In this document: positions 8,197 through 16,563 of the stretch, piece by piece
How positions within the stretch are numbered: the first letter of the stretch is position 1
Layout: every line of letters begins with the position of its first letter
From: Actinomycetes bacterium
GTDB lineage: Bacteria; Actinomycetota; Acidimicrobiia; Acidimicrobiales; Ilumatobacteraceae
DNA: 33,523 nt
Direction: 5' to 3'
NCBI GenBank assembly: GCA_025360105.1
Contig: JANYCT010000070.1
Span: forward strand, 1-33,523
The notes under the pieces: model-generated
Databases searched by the model: none
Told to the model about the DNA's origin: nothing
What the model saw: only the letters and a program-made list of their open reading frames with translations
Translations under genes and position numbers: made by a program

Positions 8197-8892
8197 ATGA
8201 GCTTTCCACCTCCGGTTCTCACCCGTCAGCGCTTCAACATCGCCAGTCGCTCGGCAAAGGTTCGCGTGGTTGCGTCTGCGGCACACGAGCCCAGCGTCAC
8301 GGGCGGCATACTGATCAACAATCCCGACGGATCACTGACCGTGCAGCCGCTCCCCACAGGTGCCGCCGAGATCGTGCTGATCTGTCCGCCGATGTCGGAT
8401 CTCAGTGTCGGCACGGCGTCAGGTCGTGTCGAACTATGCGGAAGATTGGGGGACGTAAGCGTCGTCACCGCAAGCGGCCGAGTCGAGATCGAACAGGCAG
8501 TGTCTGTTGACGTGCGGTCCTCGTCAGCAGCGGTGAAGGTCGCTCGTTGCGAGGGTGAATGTCGAGTAGCGACCAAGAGCGGTGCCATCATGATTGCCGT
8601 GGCGGGCAAGATCGAAATCTCCACGCAGTCGGGCAAAGTCGTGGTGAGCGAAGTCGCCAAAGCGGTGGTGCAGACCGTCTCGTCCGCTGTGTCGATCTGC
8701 GGCAGTCGTGGGGCGATCACCGACGTCCGCACCATGTCGGGTCGAGTGGATGTCTCTGTGCCGAGTGGATCCACCCCAGCCATCGACCTTGCCTCGGTCT
8801 CCGGAAAGGTCTCCTGCGAAACCTCCGCTGGATCCGATGGACATATCCGCGTGCGCACGGCCTCGGGTGCGATCCGGATCACCATCCGGTGA
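8197..8892 (+). CDS. DUF4097-type beta-repeat protein
   Basis: A 231-residue protein built from short Ser/Gly/Val-rich beta repeats such as TASGRVEL, VTASGRVEI, TKSGAIMI, TQSGKVVV, TMSGRVDV and SVSGKVSC, each ending in an SGxV turn. This is the pattern of DUF4097, a right-handed beta-helix fold labelled putative adhesin. There is no signal peptide or anchor, so it is probably cytoplasmic here. No ribosome site is seen; a tacact -10 box eight bases upstream suggests leaderless translation. Its stop overlaps the GTG of the cyclase gene, which couples the two. DUF4097 proteins are often found near regulators and anti-sigma systems, but no biochemical role is established. Family assignment is good, function unknown. 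Confidence 0.75.
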   Translation: MSFPPPVLTRQRFNIASRSAKVRVVASAAHEPSVTGGILINNPDGSLTVQPLPTGAAEIVLICPPMSDLSVGTASGRVELCGRLGDVSVVTASGRVEIEQAVSVDVRSSSAAVKVARCEGECRVATKSGAIMIAVAGKIEISTQSGKVVVSEVAKAVVQTVSSAVSICGSRGAITDVRTMSGRVDVSVPSGSTPAIDLASVSGKVSCETSAGSDGHIRVRTASGAIRITIR

Positions 8893-9446
8893 TCCCCACG
8901 GCGGGTGGCGCCATCGTGTTCACCGACATCGTCGGGTTCACGCAGCTCACCGATCAACACGGCGACGATGCAGCAGTTGCGCTCTTGGAGCTGCAGGATT
9001 CTTTGGTACACGCTGCGCTTCCTGCCGATTCACGCGTTGTAAAGGAGCTCGGCGATGGGCTGTTGCTGTGGTTCGCTGACGCCCGAGCGGCGGTCGAGAC
9101 CAGCCTTTATCTCCAGTGGCGGTTCGCACAACAATCAACCACCGGTGGGATTCCGCTGTGGGTGCGCATCGGTCTGCACTGGGGCAACCCCCGTCGTCGA
9201 GGTGACGACATCATTGGCCGGGACGTCAATCTCACATCGCGCATCGCTGCGCTCGCAGGTCCGGGCGAGGTGTTATGCACCGATGCCGCGGCAGATGCTG
9301 CGGGGAACATCGATCGAGTGACCTTCTCGCCACTCGGGCCAGTGTTCGTGAGAGGTATCGTCGAGCCGGTTCCACTGCTGCGTGTCGTTGGCGATACAGG
9401 TGATCCGCGCCGAGACGGCCCCCCAACTGATCGGAGATCAACATGA
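8889..9446 (+). CDS. Minimal class III adenylate/guanylate cyclase
   Basis: A 185-residue protein consisting almost only of a class III nucleotide cyclase domain. The metal-binding aspartates are D13 (FTDIVGFTQLTD) and D56 (KELGDGLLLWF); K52 stands in the purine-contact region and D107 (DDIIG) at the second; N114 and R118 (VNLTSR) are the transition-state residues. All catalytic positions are therefore kept, and activity making cAMP from ATP is expected, though specificity is not certain. No membrane segment or sensor domain is present. The GTG at 8889 overlaps the DUF4097 stop as GTGA; the frame continues upstream only as a shadow. It is followed with a 4-base overlap by an alpha/beta hydrolase. 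Control must come from a partner, perhaps the DUF4097 protein. Confidence 0.82.
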   Translation: MIPTAGGAIVFTDIVGFTQLTDQHGDDAAVALLELQDSLVHAALPADSRVVKELGDGLLLWFADARAAVETSLYLQWRFAQQSTTGGIPLWVRIGLHWGNPRRRGDDIIGRDVNLTSRIAALAGPGEVLCTDAAADAAGNIDRVTFSPLGPVFVRGIVEPVPLLRVVGDTGDPRRDGPPTDRRST

Positions 9447-10255
9447 CGACGTGGTGCGGCGAACGCTTTGCTGTCGATGGAATCGAACTCGCATGGGGCG
9501 AGCGCGGCAACGGCCGACCGTTCGTGCTGGTGCACGGTTGGACGGGTTCGGCGCACGACTTCACGCTGCACCGCGACGCCTTGAGCACAGACAGGCGAGT
9601 GCTGGCAATCGACCACCGCGGCCACGGTCACTCCACCAATACCGACGACCCGGCGACGTACAGCATCGCCCACCTGGTAGCCGACCTGTGTGCATGGGCC
9701 GATGCCGTGATTGGCGAGCCCTTCGATCTGCTCGGCCACTCGATGGGCGGTCGAGTAGCGCTCGAATTCACCCTGGCCAATCCCGATGCGGTGCGGTCAC
9801 TGATCGCGATGGACACAACGGCATTGCGGATGGACATTGGCGTGCCCACGCTCGAGGCATGGCTCACGAATGTGAGTGACGCCGACCTGCATGCGTACCT
9901 GCAGATGCCGGCCACCGACGCGGAAGCGGCGGCTATCGCAGCTGCAGTTCCGGCCTCGTGGGCCGCAGACAACGCGCTCAACAAGCAGAGCGTTGATCCG
10001 GTGGCGGCGCGCCAATTGGGCCTCGAGATCTTCACCATGGAACCGCAGATCGCCGGCCGGCTTGACGAGATCACCTGCCCCGTCACGGTGATCGCCGGCG
10101 AGCACGACCATCCGTTCGTCGACCACGCGCCCGCTCTCGCGGCCGCTGTTGCCGATGGCCGTCTCGTGATCATCCCGGGTGCCTGGCATAGTCCCCAGCT
10201 CACCCACCCGGAACTGTGGCTGAAAACGGTGCGTGAACACCTCGATCGAGTCTGA
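9443..10255 (+). CDS. Alpha/beta hydrolase
   Basis: A 270-residue soluble alpha/beta-hydrolase fold enzyme. HGWTG (31-35) forms the oxyanion region, LLGHSMGGR contains the nucleophile S100, VIAGEHDHPFVD carries the acid and GAWHSPQ the catalytic histidine. There is no signal peptide. The substrate is not readable; esters, lactones, epoxides and carbon-carbon bonds of diketones are all cleaved by this fold. Its ATG overlaps the stop of the cyclase gene, making it third in a coupled operon downstream of the fucose genes. A role in cleaving the 2,4-diketo product of the fucose pathway is conceivable but unsupported by any motif. Confidence 0.85.
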   Translation: MTTWCGERFAVDGIELAWGERGNGRPFVLVHGWTGSAHDFTLHRDALSTDRRVLAIDHRGHGHSTNTDDPATYSIAHLVADLCAWADAVIGEPFDLLGHSMGGRVALEFTLANPDAVRSLIAMDTTALRMDIGVPTLEAWLTNVSDADLHAYLQMPATDAEAAAIAAAVPASWAADNALNKQSVDPVAARQLGLEIFTMEPQIAGRLDEITCPVTVIAGEHDHPFVDHAPALAAAVADGRLVIIPGAWHSPQLTHPELWLKTVREHLDRV

Positions 10256-10350
10256 CACCCAGCGTGTCCGCTCGGTAGGGTTTGCTGATTCAGACCGCGT
10301 CGACCCTGCGTCGACGTGAGGTCAAGCCACCACGATCATCGAGGAGCATC

Positions 10351-11853
10351 ATGAGCGACGCCGAATTGACCCAGGCCGACATCGCCGCGTTAGCCGGCAC
10401 GGTAGAGCGCCCCATGCAGGCCTTTATCGGCGGCAAATACGTCGACAGCATTACCGGCGAAACGTTTGAGTCAGTGAACCCAGCCGATCGATCCGTTATC
10501 GCAACCATCGCGAGCTGCGGCGCCATCGATGTGGATGCGGCCGTCTCCGCGTCACGAGCTGCATTTGACTCCGGCGTCTGGTCGCAGAGCCATCCGAGCG
10601 TTCGCAAGGTGGTGCTCAAACGGCTGGCCGAGCTGATGGATCGCGACCGGGTCGAACTGGCCGTGCTCGAGAGTCTCGAGAGCGGCAAACCAATTCGCGA
10701 CTGCCTGAACATCGATGTACCCGAAACCGCGCGTTGCATCGAGTGGTTCGCCGAAGGCATCGACAAGATCTATGACCAGTCGTCTCCGTCGGGCGGCCAA
10801 GCACTGGGCATCATCGTGCGCGAACCCATTCCGGTCGTTGCCGTGGTCCTGCCGTGGAACTTCCCATTGATGATGCTGGGCTGGAAGATCGGCCCCGCTC
10901 TCGCAGTGGGCTCCAGCGTCATCGTCAAGCCAGCAGAGCTCACGAGCATGACTGCGCTGAAGGTTGCTGCGCTCGCCACCGAGGCCGGCGTGCCTGACGG
11001 GGTGTTCAACGTGGTGCCCGGCCTGGGCGAGAACGCCGGACAGGCGATCGGTTTGCATCATGGCATCGGCGCCGTGTCGTTCACCGGCTCCACCGAGGTG
11101 GGGCGGATGTTCCTGCGCTACTCGGCCGACACGAACCTGAAGCGCACCGTGCTCGAGTGTGGTGGGAAGAACCCGTGCGTGGTGCTCTCCGATGCTGGCG
11201 ACCTCGCTGCAGTGGCCGCGCACGCTGTGAACGCTGCGTTCTGGAACATGGGTCAGAACTGCACCGCGAACTCGCGGCTCATCGTCTCGCGCTCGATGAA
11301 GGACGAGTTGCTCGAGCATGTCATTGCTGAGACGCGCACCTGGACCACGGGCCATCCCTTCGATCCCGAGAACCTTCTCGGCTCGATGATCTCCGACGAG
11401 CAGTACGACAAAGTGCGCGGATACGTTCGCACCGGTCTCGACGGTGGCGCCACGCTCGCGTACGAGGGAGCGATCGGCCCCAACGACGGCGGGTACTTCA
11501 TTGCACCTACCATCTTCGACAACGTCACGCCCGACATGATCATTGCTCAGGAGGAGATCTTCGGACCCGTGATGGCAGTGATCGCTGTCGACGACGACGA
11601 ACATGCCATCCGCGTCGCGAACGACACGTCCTACGGACTGCAGGCCAGCCTGTTCACCCGTGACGTCGCCCGCGCCCACACGGTCGCCCGCCGTCTGCAG
11701 GCTGGCACGGTGTCGGTGAACAGCTACAGCGAAGGGGACATCACCACTCCGTTCGGCGGGTTCAAGCAGAGCGGTTTCGGCGGCCGCGACAAGAGCATCT
11801 ACGCCTACGACCAATACGTGGAGAAAAAGACGGTGTGGTTCGACCTCAGCTGA
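10351..11853 (+). CDS. NAD(P)-dependent aldehyde dehydrogenase
   Basis: A 500-residue member of the classical ALDH family. Visible are the oxyanion asparagine N170 (LPWNFP), cofactor lysine K193 (VKPAE), the loop SFTGSTEVG (243-251), general base E269 (LECGGKNP) and nucleophile C304 (GQNCTANSR). Length is normal. The ATG at 10351 follows a GAGGAG ribosome site at 10341-10346; the frame opens 69 bases earlier, but that extension is basic and unlike the family. It has its own leader of about 95 bases after the alpha/beta hydrolase gene. The group includes gamma-aminobutyraldehyde, betaine-aldehyde and lactaldehyde dehydrogenases. Next to a fucose pathway, oxidation of L-lactaldehyde is attractive, but this is inference. 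Confidence 0.87.
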   Translation: MSDAELTQADIAALAGTVERPMQAFIGGKYVDSITGETFESVNPADRSVIATIASCGAIDVDAAVSASRAAFDSGVWSQSHPSVRKVVLKRLAELMDRDRVELAVLESLESGKPIRDCLNIDVPETARCIEWFAEGIDKIYDQSSPSGGQALGIIVREPIPVVAVVLPWNFPLMMLGWKIGPALAVGSSVIVKPAELTSMTALKVAALATEAGVPDGVFNVVPGLGENAGQAIGLHHGIGAVSFTGSTEVGRMFLRYSADTNLKRTVLECGGKNPCVVLSDAGDLAAVAAHAVNAAFWNMGQNCTANSRLIVSRSMKDELLEHVIAETRTWTTGHPFDPENLLGSMISDEQYDKVRGYVRTGLDGGATLAYEGAIGPNDGGYFIAPTIFDNVTPDMIIAQEEIFGPVMAVIAVDDDEHAIRVANDTSYGLQASLFTRDVARAHTVARRLQAGTVSVNSYSEGDITTPFGGFKQSGFGGRDKSIYAYDQYVEKKTVWFDLS

Positions 11854-11975
11854 GCAACGGCGGGCGCCAGCGCGGCTCGATGACCGCAGCCAGCGCCTCG
11901 GTTCGCCTACACTGGCTGCGCTTCCAGTGCTGCACAGTGTGCACGCCATACCCTGACCAGATCGAGCGCGGACCC

Positions 11976-13598
11976 ATGGTGACAGATCTTCGCGACGAAA
12001 TGATTCCAGACACCTCGACAGAGGCCGCGCGAACCACAGTGCGCCACCGACTCGGAGATCCGCGGCTCGCTGCCGTCGCCCCGGCGCTTGTGATCTCGCT
12101 TGCCTACCTTGTGTTGCACCCGGCGTCGCAGGACTTCGCCAGCGGTGATTTCCGGGCGCGCCTGTTTCGTCAGGGCTCATACGTGTGGAACATCCACTGG
12201 TTCGGCGGCCATCCGCTTCCCGGATACGGCATTGTTTCTCCGATACTGAGTGGCATCTTGGGCGTGGTGCCGGTGGCCATCGTGTCGCTTGTCGTCGCGT
12301 CGTGGGCCTTTGGCGCGATCATCGCCAACTGCAAGACCCATTACCCGTCGCTTCCATCGCCCGCCCTGGCGACAATGCTGTTCTCCCTCGGCTGTGCGCT
12401 CAGCCTGTGGGGCGGACGGCTCACCTTTGGTCCCGCAGTCGCGTTCGGCACGCTGTGCGTACTGTGTCTACAAGAACAGCGTCGCGTGTTAGCGGTTATC
12501 ACGGCGCTGCTGTGCGGGTTGTCCTCACCCATCGGCGCCCTCTCGCTGGCAATCGTCGTCTTCAGCTGTTGGACAGCAAACGTGTTCCCCCGCCGCCTTC
12601 TCGTGATGGTGGGTGCCGCCGCGGTGGTTCCGGCCGGCGTCATCGTGGTGTTGTTCCCCGAGGGGGGCTGGTACCCGTTCACCGGCGGGAGCTTCATCAG
12701 CCTCACCGTTGCGCTGGCCTTCGTCGGCTGGTTCGGGCGGCGCATGCCCCTGGTTCGCACGCTCGTTGCCGTGTACGCAGTGGTTGCACTGGTTGCGTTC
12801 ATCGTGCGGTCACCACTCGGCGGCAACGTCGTGCGACTTGGGTGGCTGGCCGCTGGCCCGGCGGCCGTGATCACCTTCACCAAGTTCCGACGCACGGTGT
12901 TGCCCGCTTTCGTGATCTTCACGGTGATCTGGGGTTGGTCGTACGTGAAGCTCGGGTTCGTGGTCGCCGATGCCACGACCAAACCCAACTACTACGACTC
13001 ACTGGCCGCCTTTGTTCAGGCACAGCCCGGTGGCGTGCAGCGCGTTGAAGTCGTGCCCACCGAGTCGTTCCGCCAGGCAGACGAACTCGCTCTCAAGATC
13101 AACATCGCGCGTGGATGGGAAGCGCAGCTCGACCGGGAACTCAATCCCGAGTTCTACGACCGGCTCACCGTCGATACGTATCATTCGTGGCTGAACCGCA
13201 ACTCCGTGGGCCTCGTGGCACTTCCGATGACCGGCGTGCAGCCCATTTCGCGTGCCGAGGAAACCATTATCGAAACGGCTCCTGACTATCTGCGGCTGAT
13301 CTGGTCCAACGCCCAATGGCGCGTCTACAGCGTGGTCGATGCGGTGCCGCTGGCGGATTTCGGGGCGACGGTCACAGCCGTGGGAGCCGATTCACTCACC
13401 ATCGTCGCCCCGCATCCCGGTGTCGTCACCGTTCGTTTTCGCTACAGCAAGTGGTATCAAATCACCTCAGGCGATGCCTGCGCCACCCGGTCACCCGACG
13501 GTTGGCTCGAACTGCACGTGCGCACTCCCGGCACGGTCGTAGCCAGCGTTGCCCTGTCGCTCGAAAACGCTGTCGGTGCCGCCGACAAGTGCACCTGA
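11976..13598 (+). CDS. Polytopic membrane protein with large C-terminal soluble domain
   Basis: A 540-residue protein of unrecognised function. About ten hydrophobic segments run from residue 35 to about 325 (for example LATMLFSLGCALSLW and LLVMVGAAAVVPAGVIVVLF). They are followed by some 210 soluble residues, probably outside the membrane, with VEVVPTESF, RGWEAQLDRELNPEFYD and YHSWLNRNSVGLVALP. The early loop GDFRARLF followed by WNIHWFGGHPLPGYG recalls GT-C type lipid-linked glycosyltransferases. Similar architectures occur as conserved actinobacterial membrane proteins. The ATG at 11976 was chosen as the first start close to the first membrane segment; earlier in-frame starts overlap the aldehyde dehydrogenase end, and an ATG at 12000 is another choice. 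Confidence 0.7.
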   Translation: MVTDLRDEMIPDTSTEAARTTVRHRLGDPRLAAVAPALVISLAYLVLHPASQDFASGDFRARLFRQGSYVWNIHWFGGHPLPGYGIVSPILSGILGVVPVAIVSLVVASWAFGAIIANCKTHYPSLPSPALATMLFSLGCALSLWGGRLTFGPAVAFGTLCVLCLQEQRRVLAVITALLCGLSSPIGALSLAIVVFSCWTANVFPRRLLVMVGAAAVVPAGVIVVLFPEGGWYPFTGGSFISLTVALAFVGWFGRRMPLVRTLVAVYAVVALVAFIVRSPLGGNVVRLGWLAAGPAAVITFTKFRRTVLPAFVIFTVIWGWSYVKLGFVVADATTKPNYYDSLAAFVQAQPGGVQRVEVVPTESFRQADELALKINIARGWEAQLDRELNPEFYDRLTVDTYHSWLNRNSVGLVALPMTGVQPISRAEETIIETAPDYLRLIWSNAQWRVYSVVDAVPLADFGATVTAVGADSLTIVAPHPGVVTVRFRYSKWYQITSGDACATRSPDGWLELHVRTPGTVVASVALSLENAVGAADKCT

Positions 13599-13633
13599 AC
13601 ACCCCTGTCGGCGCGGCCGCAGATCCGAGACCG

Positions 13634-14677
13634 CTACGGTGCGCCAGCCTCGACATGTGACGGCGAGGGTCGCTCGACGGTGCCATCGGGACGACGGGCA
13701 AACCGATCGCGGCTGTTCCCATGCACGGGCCCATCGCTGGGCCACGGCCAGCCACCGAAACCGGTGAGCTGATAGTCGCTGAACGCCTGCTCAATGCCGG
13801 CGCGGTCGTTCATGACGAACGGACCGTATTGCGCGACGGGTTCGCCAATCGGTCGGCCCTGCAACACCAGTACCTCCACGCCCGCGGTGCTGCTGAGCGT
13901 GACGGGTTCGTCGCATCGCACGGCGGCCCCCGTGGACTCCGGAATGTGCTCGCCACCGATTTCCAACGACGCACCCTCGAACACGTACAGCGTGCGAACG
14001 GTGTCCGTAAAGCGTGCTGCGGGCATGACCCACGAGCCGCCGGGCTCGATGCGCACGTGCCAGATGGCCACATCGCTCTCGGGTCGCGCGGCCCACGAGT
14101 GGGGCGGCGGCGACGGAGGTGCGAGGCCCTCGAGCGTTCCGGCGATCACGGTGACCACCGTTTGGTTGCCAGAGGCATCAGCAGAGACCAGGCGTGGAAT
14201 GTCGCCGTCCCAGAGCATGCTGAAGTGCGGTTCAACCATCTTGTCGACGCGTGGCAGGTTCATCCAGATCTGGAACAACTCAGCGGGGTTACCCGACTGC
14301 TGATCGAGCAGCGGGAACATCTCCGAGTGCACGACACCACCGCCAGCGGTGAGCCATTGCACATCGCCGCGACCGAAGCGGGCTGACGCACCCATCGAGT
14401 CAGAGTGATCGATCAGGCCCTGCCGAACGTAGGTGACCGTCTCGAAACCGCGGTGGGGATGCTGCGGGAAGCCGGGTACCTCGTCGCCGTGGTACATGCG
14501 CCAACCATCGACGCCCTCGAAGTCCTGACCGATCTGGCGGCCCGCGAGAGACGCCGCCGGACCGAACCGCTCGTTGCCAGCGGGATAGTCGTCGACATGG
14601 TGGACACAGAACAGAAACGGATCAACGGTCGGCCACTGGAAACCCAGCGACACGGTCTGTAGAACAAAGCTCGCCAC
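13634..14677 (-). CDS. Pirin family protein
   Basis: A 347-residue bicupin of the pirin family. The N-terminal cupin has the metal-binding pattern H73 and H75 (FPQHPHRGFET), then H117 and E119 (GGGVVHSEM), as in human pirin. LFQIWMNLPR is the usual inter-domain strand, and the C-terminal pirin domain ends with PIGEPVAQYGPFVMND. Pirins are iron proteins; some bacterial ones act as quercetin 2,3-dioxygenases and others modulate metabolic enzymes. The start is uncertain: GTG at 14677 puts about 15 residues before the conserved WPTVDPFLFCVHH, as in relatives; GTG at 14653 is an alternative, and the longer frame is unlikely. It follows the acyltransferase gene on the same strand at 67 bases. Confidence 0.83.
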   Translation of the reverse strand: MASFVLQTVSLGFQWPTVDPFLFCVHHVDDYPAGNERFGPAASLAGRQIGQDFEGVDGWRMYHGDEVPGFPQHPHRGFETVTYVRQGLIDHSDSMGASARFGRGDVQWLTAGGGVVHSEMFPLLDQQSGNPAELFQIWMNLPRVDKMVEPHFSMLWDGDIPRLVSADASGNQTVVTVIAGTLEGLAPPSPPPHSWAARPESDVAIWHVRIEPGGSWVMPAARFTDTVRTLYVFEGASLEIGGEHIPESTGAAVRCDEPVTLSSTAGVEVLVLQGRPIGEPVAQYGPFVMNDRAGIEQAFSDYQLTGFGGWPWPSDGPVHGNSRDRFARRPDGTVERPSPSHVEAGAP

Positions 14678-14744
14678 GTGGATCAGTTTAACGGTGGTCG
14701 TGTTGGAGATCGGCCAGCAGCCAAAGCAGAGATCGTGCGACCGG

Positions 14745-15326
14745 TCAGGCGGGAACCGACCGCTCCTCATCACGCAGACGCGGTACCGACGTACGACCAC
14801 GTCGCAGACCTTCCTTGCCGGCATAGAACGCGCGCACGTGATCCATATCGGCAACGACAACGCCGGTTGGCGTCAATGCCGGTCCGAAGCCACCTGTGCG
14901 CGTGGTGCCATCGACGAATGCAAACACAATCGGAACATCGGCCTTGCGCGCGATTCGGTAAAAGCCCGACTTCCAGTACTCGCTGCGTGAGCGAGTGCCT
15001 TCCACCGGCACCACGAGGCAGAAGGTATCGCGTTTGGCAAACTCGGCGGCGAGGTCATCGACCATTGTTCCCGCTGCGTCGCGTTGCACGGCGATACCAC
15101 CGAGGCGGCGCATGATCGGGCCCATTGGACCGCGAAACAGTTCGGTCTTGCCGAGCCACGATATGTGTACGCCGTTGACCTTGGCCAACGCGAGCGTGAG
15201 CGGGAAGTCCCAGTTGCTCGTGTGCGGCGCCGCGATCATCACGCATCGATCCGGGATCGGTGAGGGTGCTTCCACGTTCTTGAAGCGCCAGAGCGCGAGC
15301 CAACCACGGGCAACAAGACCAAGCAT
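14745..15326 (-). CDS. PlsC-like 1-acyl-glycerol-3-phosphate acyltransferase family protein
   Basis: A 193-residue acyltransferase. The catalytic HxxxxD motif is H35-D40 (APHTSNWDFP), and the phosphate-binding EGTRSR lies at 109-114, followed by SGFYRIARKADVPI, a typical block IV. It is shorter than most PlsC enzymes and has little hydrophobic N-terminus, matching the small single-domain acyltransferases that acylate glycerophosphate or other lipid precursors at the membrane face. It lies in the same direction as the upstream UPF0104-type membrane protein with an 83-base gap, which suggests a shared envelope-lipid role. The acyl acceptor is unknown. Confidence 0.82.
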   Translation of the reverse strand: MLGLVARGWLALWRFKNVEAPSPIPDRCVMIAAPHTSNWDFPLTLALAKVNGVHISWLGKTELFRGPMGPIMRRLGGIAVQRDAAGTMVDDLAAEFAKRDTFCLVVPVEGTRSRSEYWKSGFYRIARKADVPIVFAFVDGTTRTGGFGPALTPTGVVVADMDHVRAFYAGKEGLRRGRTSVPRLRDEERSVPA

Positions 15327-15409
15327 CCCGCAACGGTATCGGTTGGCGACGTCGCCCGGCGGTCGCCAGTGCGGACTCGAGAGGGAGTCAGTAGGACGTC
15401 AGTAGCGAG

Positions 15410-16540
15410 TCAGCGCTCATCAACGAAAGCCGCATTGACATCGACTCGGGCACGTCGCGAGCTCAGGGAGCGCAGCGCGATGCCCCCTAGAGCCAATGGA
15501 ATCCAGAGCTGAAACAGGCGATACACGCCCACGACCGCTGCGGCTTCCCCTCTCGATACCCCATAGGACGCCAACGTCGCCGCCATCGATAGTTCGGTGA
15601 AGCCCAGACCACCGGGTAATACGCCTACGATCGAAAATAACGTGCCGATTGCGTATGTGACGATCGCGATCGATGTTCCATTTGTCAGCCCCATTGCGTG
15701 CACCACGGCCCACAGCACCGAAAACCCAACAAACTGGTGGGCGAGGGCGTGCAGCACCACCGGCACCATCGCGCGTCTATGTCGGCGCGCCACCACGACG
15801 GCTTCGTGTAGATCGTCAGCCGCGCTGTGGTCCGGGGACTCCGCACGTTCGGGTCGGCGGAATCTACGCCGCACTGCGTTGCCAACTCGGTTGGGCCAAG
15901 CGTGCAATGCCCGAATCGACTCCTGCGAACGCGACGCTGCAATCACGCCGACCAGAAACCCGGCAGTGAGCACGACGAAGACCACGATGGCCACGATGTC
16001 GGCGACGGACAGTCGGCCATCGCGCACGATCATTGGCACAGCGATCATCAACGTGATGACAAAACCAAGATGGTTCACGAGCTCCGCGAGCAGATAACCC
16101 GCAGTGGAGCGATGCGCCGACTGACCGCTGGCGCGCGCATCGGCGTTGTACGGCACCACGCCAGCCATGCCACCTGATTTGGTAATCATGTTCAAGAAGT
16201 GGCCCGCTGCGGCAAGCTGAATCGTTCGGGAGAATGGGCGGTACACACCCAGCACACGCTGGGTTCGGTCCTGCAGAGCAGCGAAGTTGACGAGCCAAAG
16301 CAACGACAGCACAAACGCCGCGAAGAGCCAACCAACTGAGGCCGATTGCACTGCGCGCCATGCGAGTGGCAACTCGTTTCGATTGACGACCACGAATGCC
16401 AGCAGAGCCAGCAGAACGACAACGCGCAACACGAGCCCGCGTCGCGAACGCGGGGGCTCCACACGATGCGAGTCGGACATCGCAGCGGTCGTCGAGTCAA
16501 CGACCGGGCGCGCGCCCGCACGGGGCAATGCGTTCGTCAT
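15410..16540 (-). CDS. Lysylphosphatidylglycerol synthase TM region / UPF0104 family membrane protein
   Basis: A 376-residue protein with about eight membrane spans and the marks of the flippase-like UPF0104 family: FLNMITKSGGMAGVVPY near residues 115-131 and TLFSIVGVLPGGLGFTELSMAATL near 300-325. The family includes AglD-like proteins and the membrane part of MprF, which move or flip lipid-linked substrates. No soluble synthetase domain is present. The ATG at 16540 is 23 bases after the SPFH gene's stop, so the two are probably co-transcribed; an in-frame ATG at 16480 would remove a charged tail of 20 residues. The substrate is unknown. Confidence 0.8.
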   Translation of the reverse strand: MTNALPRAGARPVVDSTTAAMSDSHRVEPPRSRRGLVLRVVVLLALLAFVVVNRNELPLAWRAVQSASVGWLFAAFVLSLLWLVNFAALQDRTQRVLGVYRPFSRTIQLAAAGHFLNMITKSGGMAGVVPYNADARASGQSAHRSTAGYLLAELVNHLGFVITLMIAVPMIVRDGRLSVADIVAIVVFVVLTAGFLVGVIAASRSQESIRALHAWPNRVGNAVRRRFRRPERAESPDHSAADDLHEAVVVARRHRRAMVPVVLHALAHQFVGFSVLWAVVHAMGLTNGTSIAIVTYAIGTLFSIVGVLPGGLGFTELSMAATLASYGVSRGEAAAVVGVYRLFQLWIPLALGGIALRSLSSRRARVDVNAAFVDER

Positions 16541-16563
16541 GTGGGCATCGCCCGATCAGGCAC

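Noticed and set aside
15345-15367. ggcgac/gtcgcc hairpin options between the UPF0104 and PlsC genes.
   Set aside because: Stems are only six bases in GC-rich sequence and there is no U tract, so a terminator cannot be supported.
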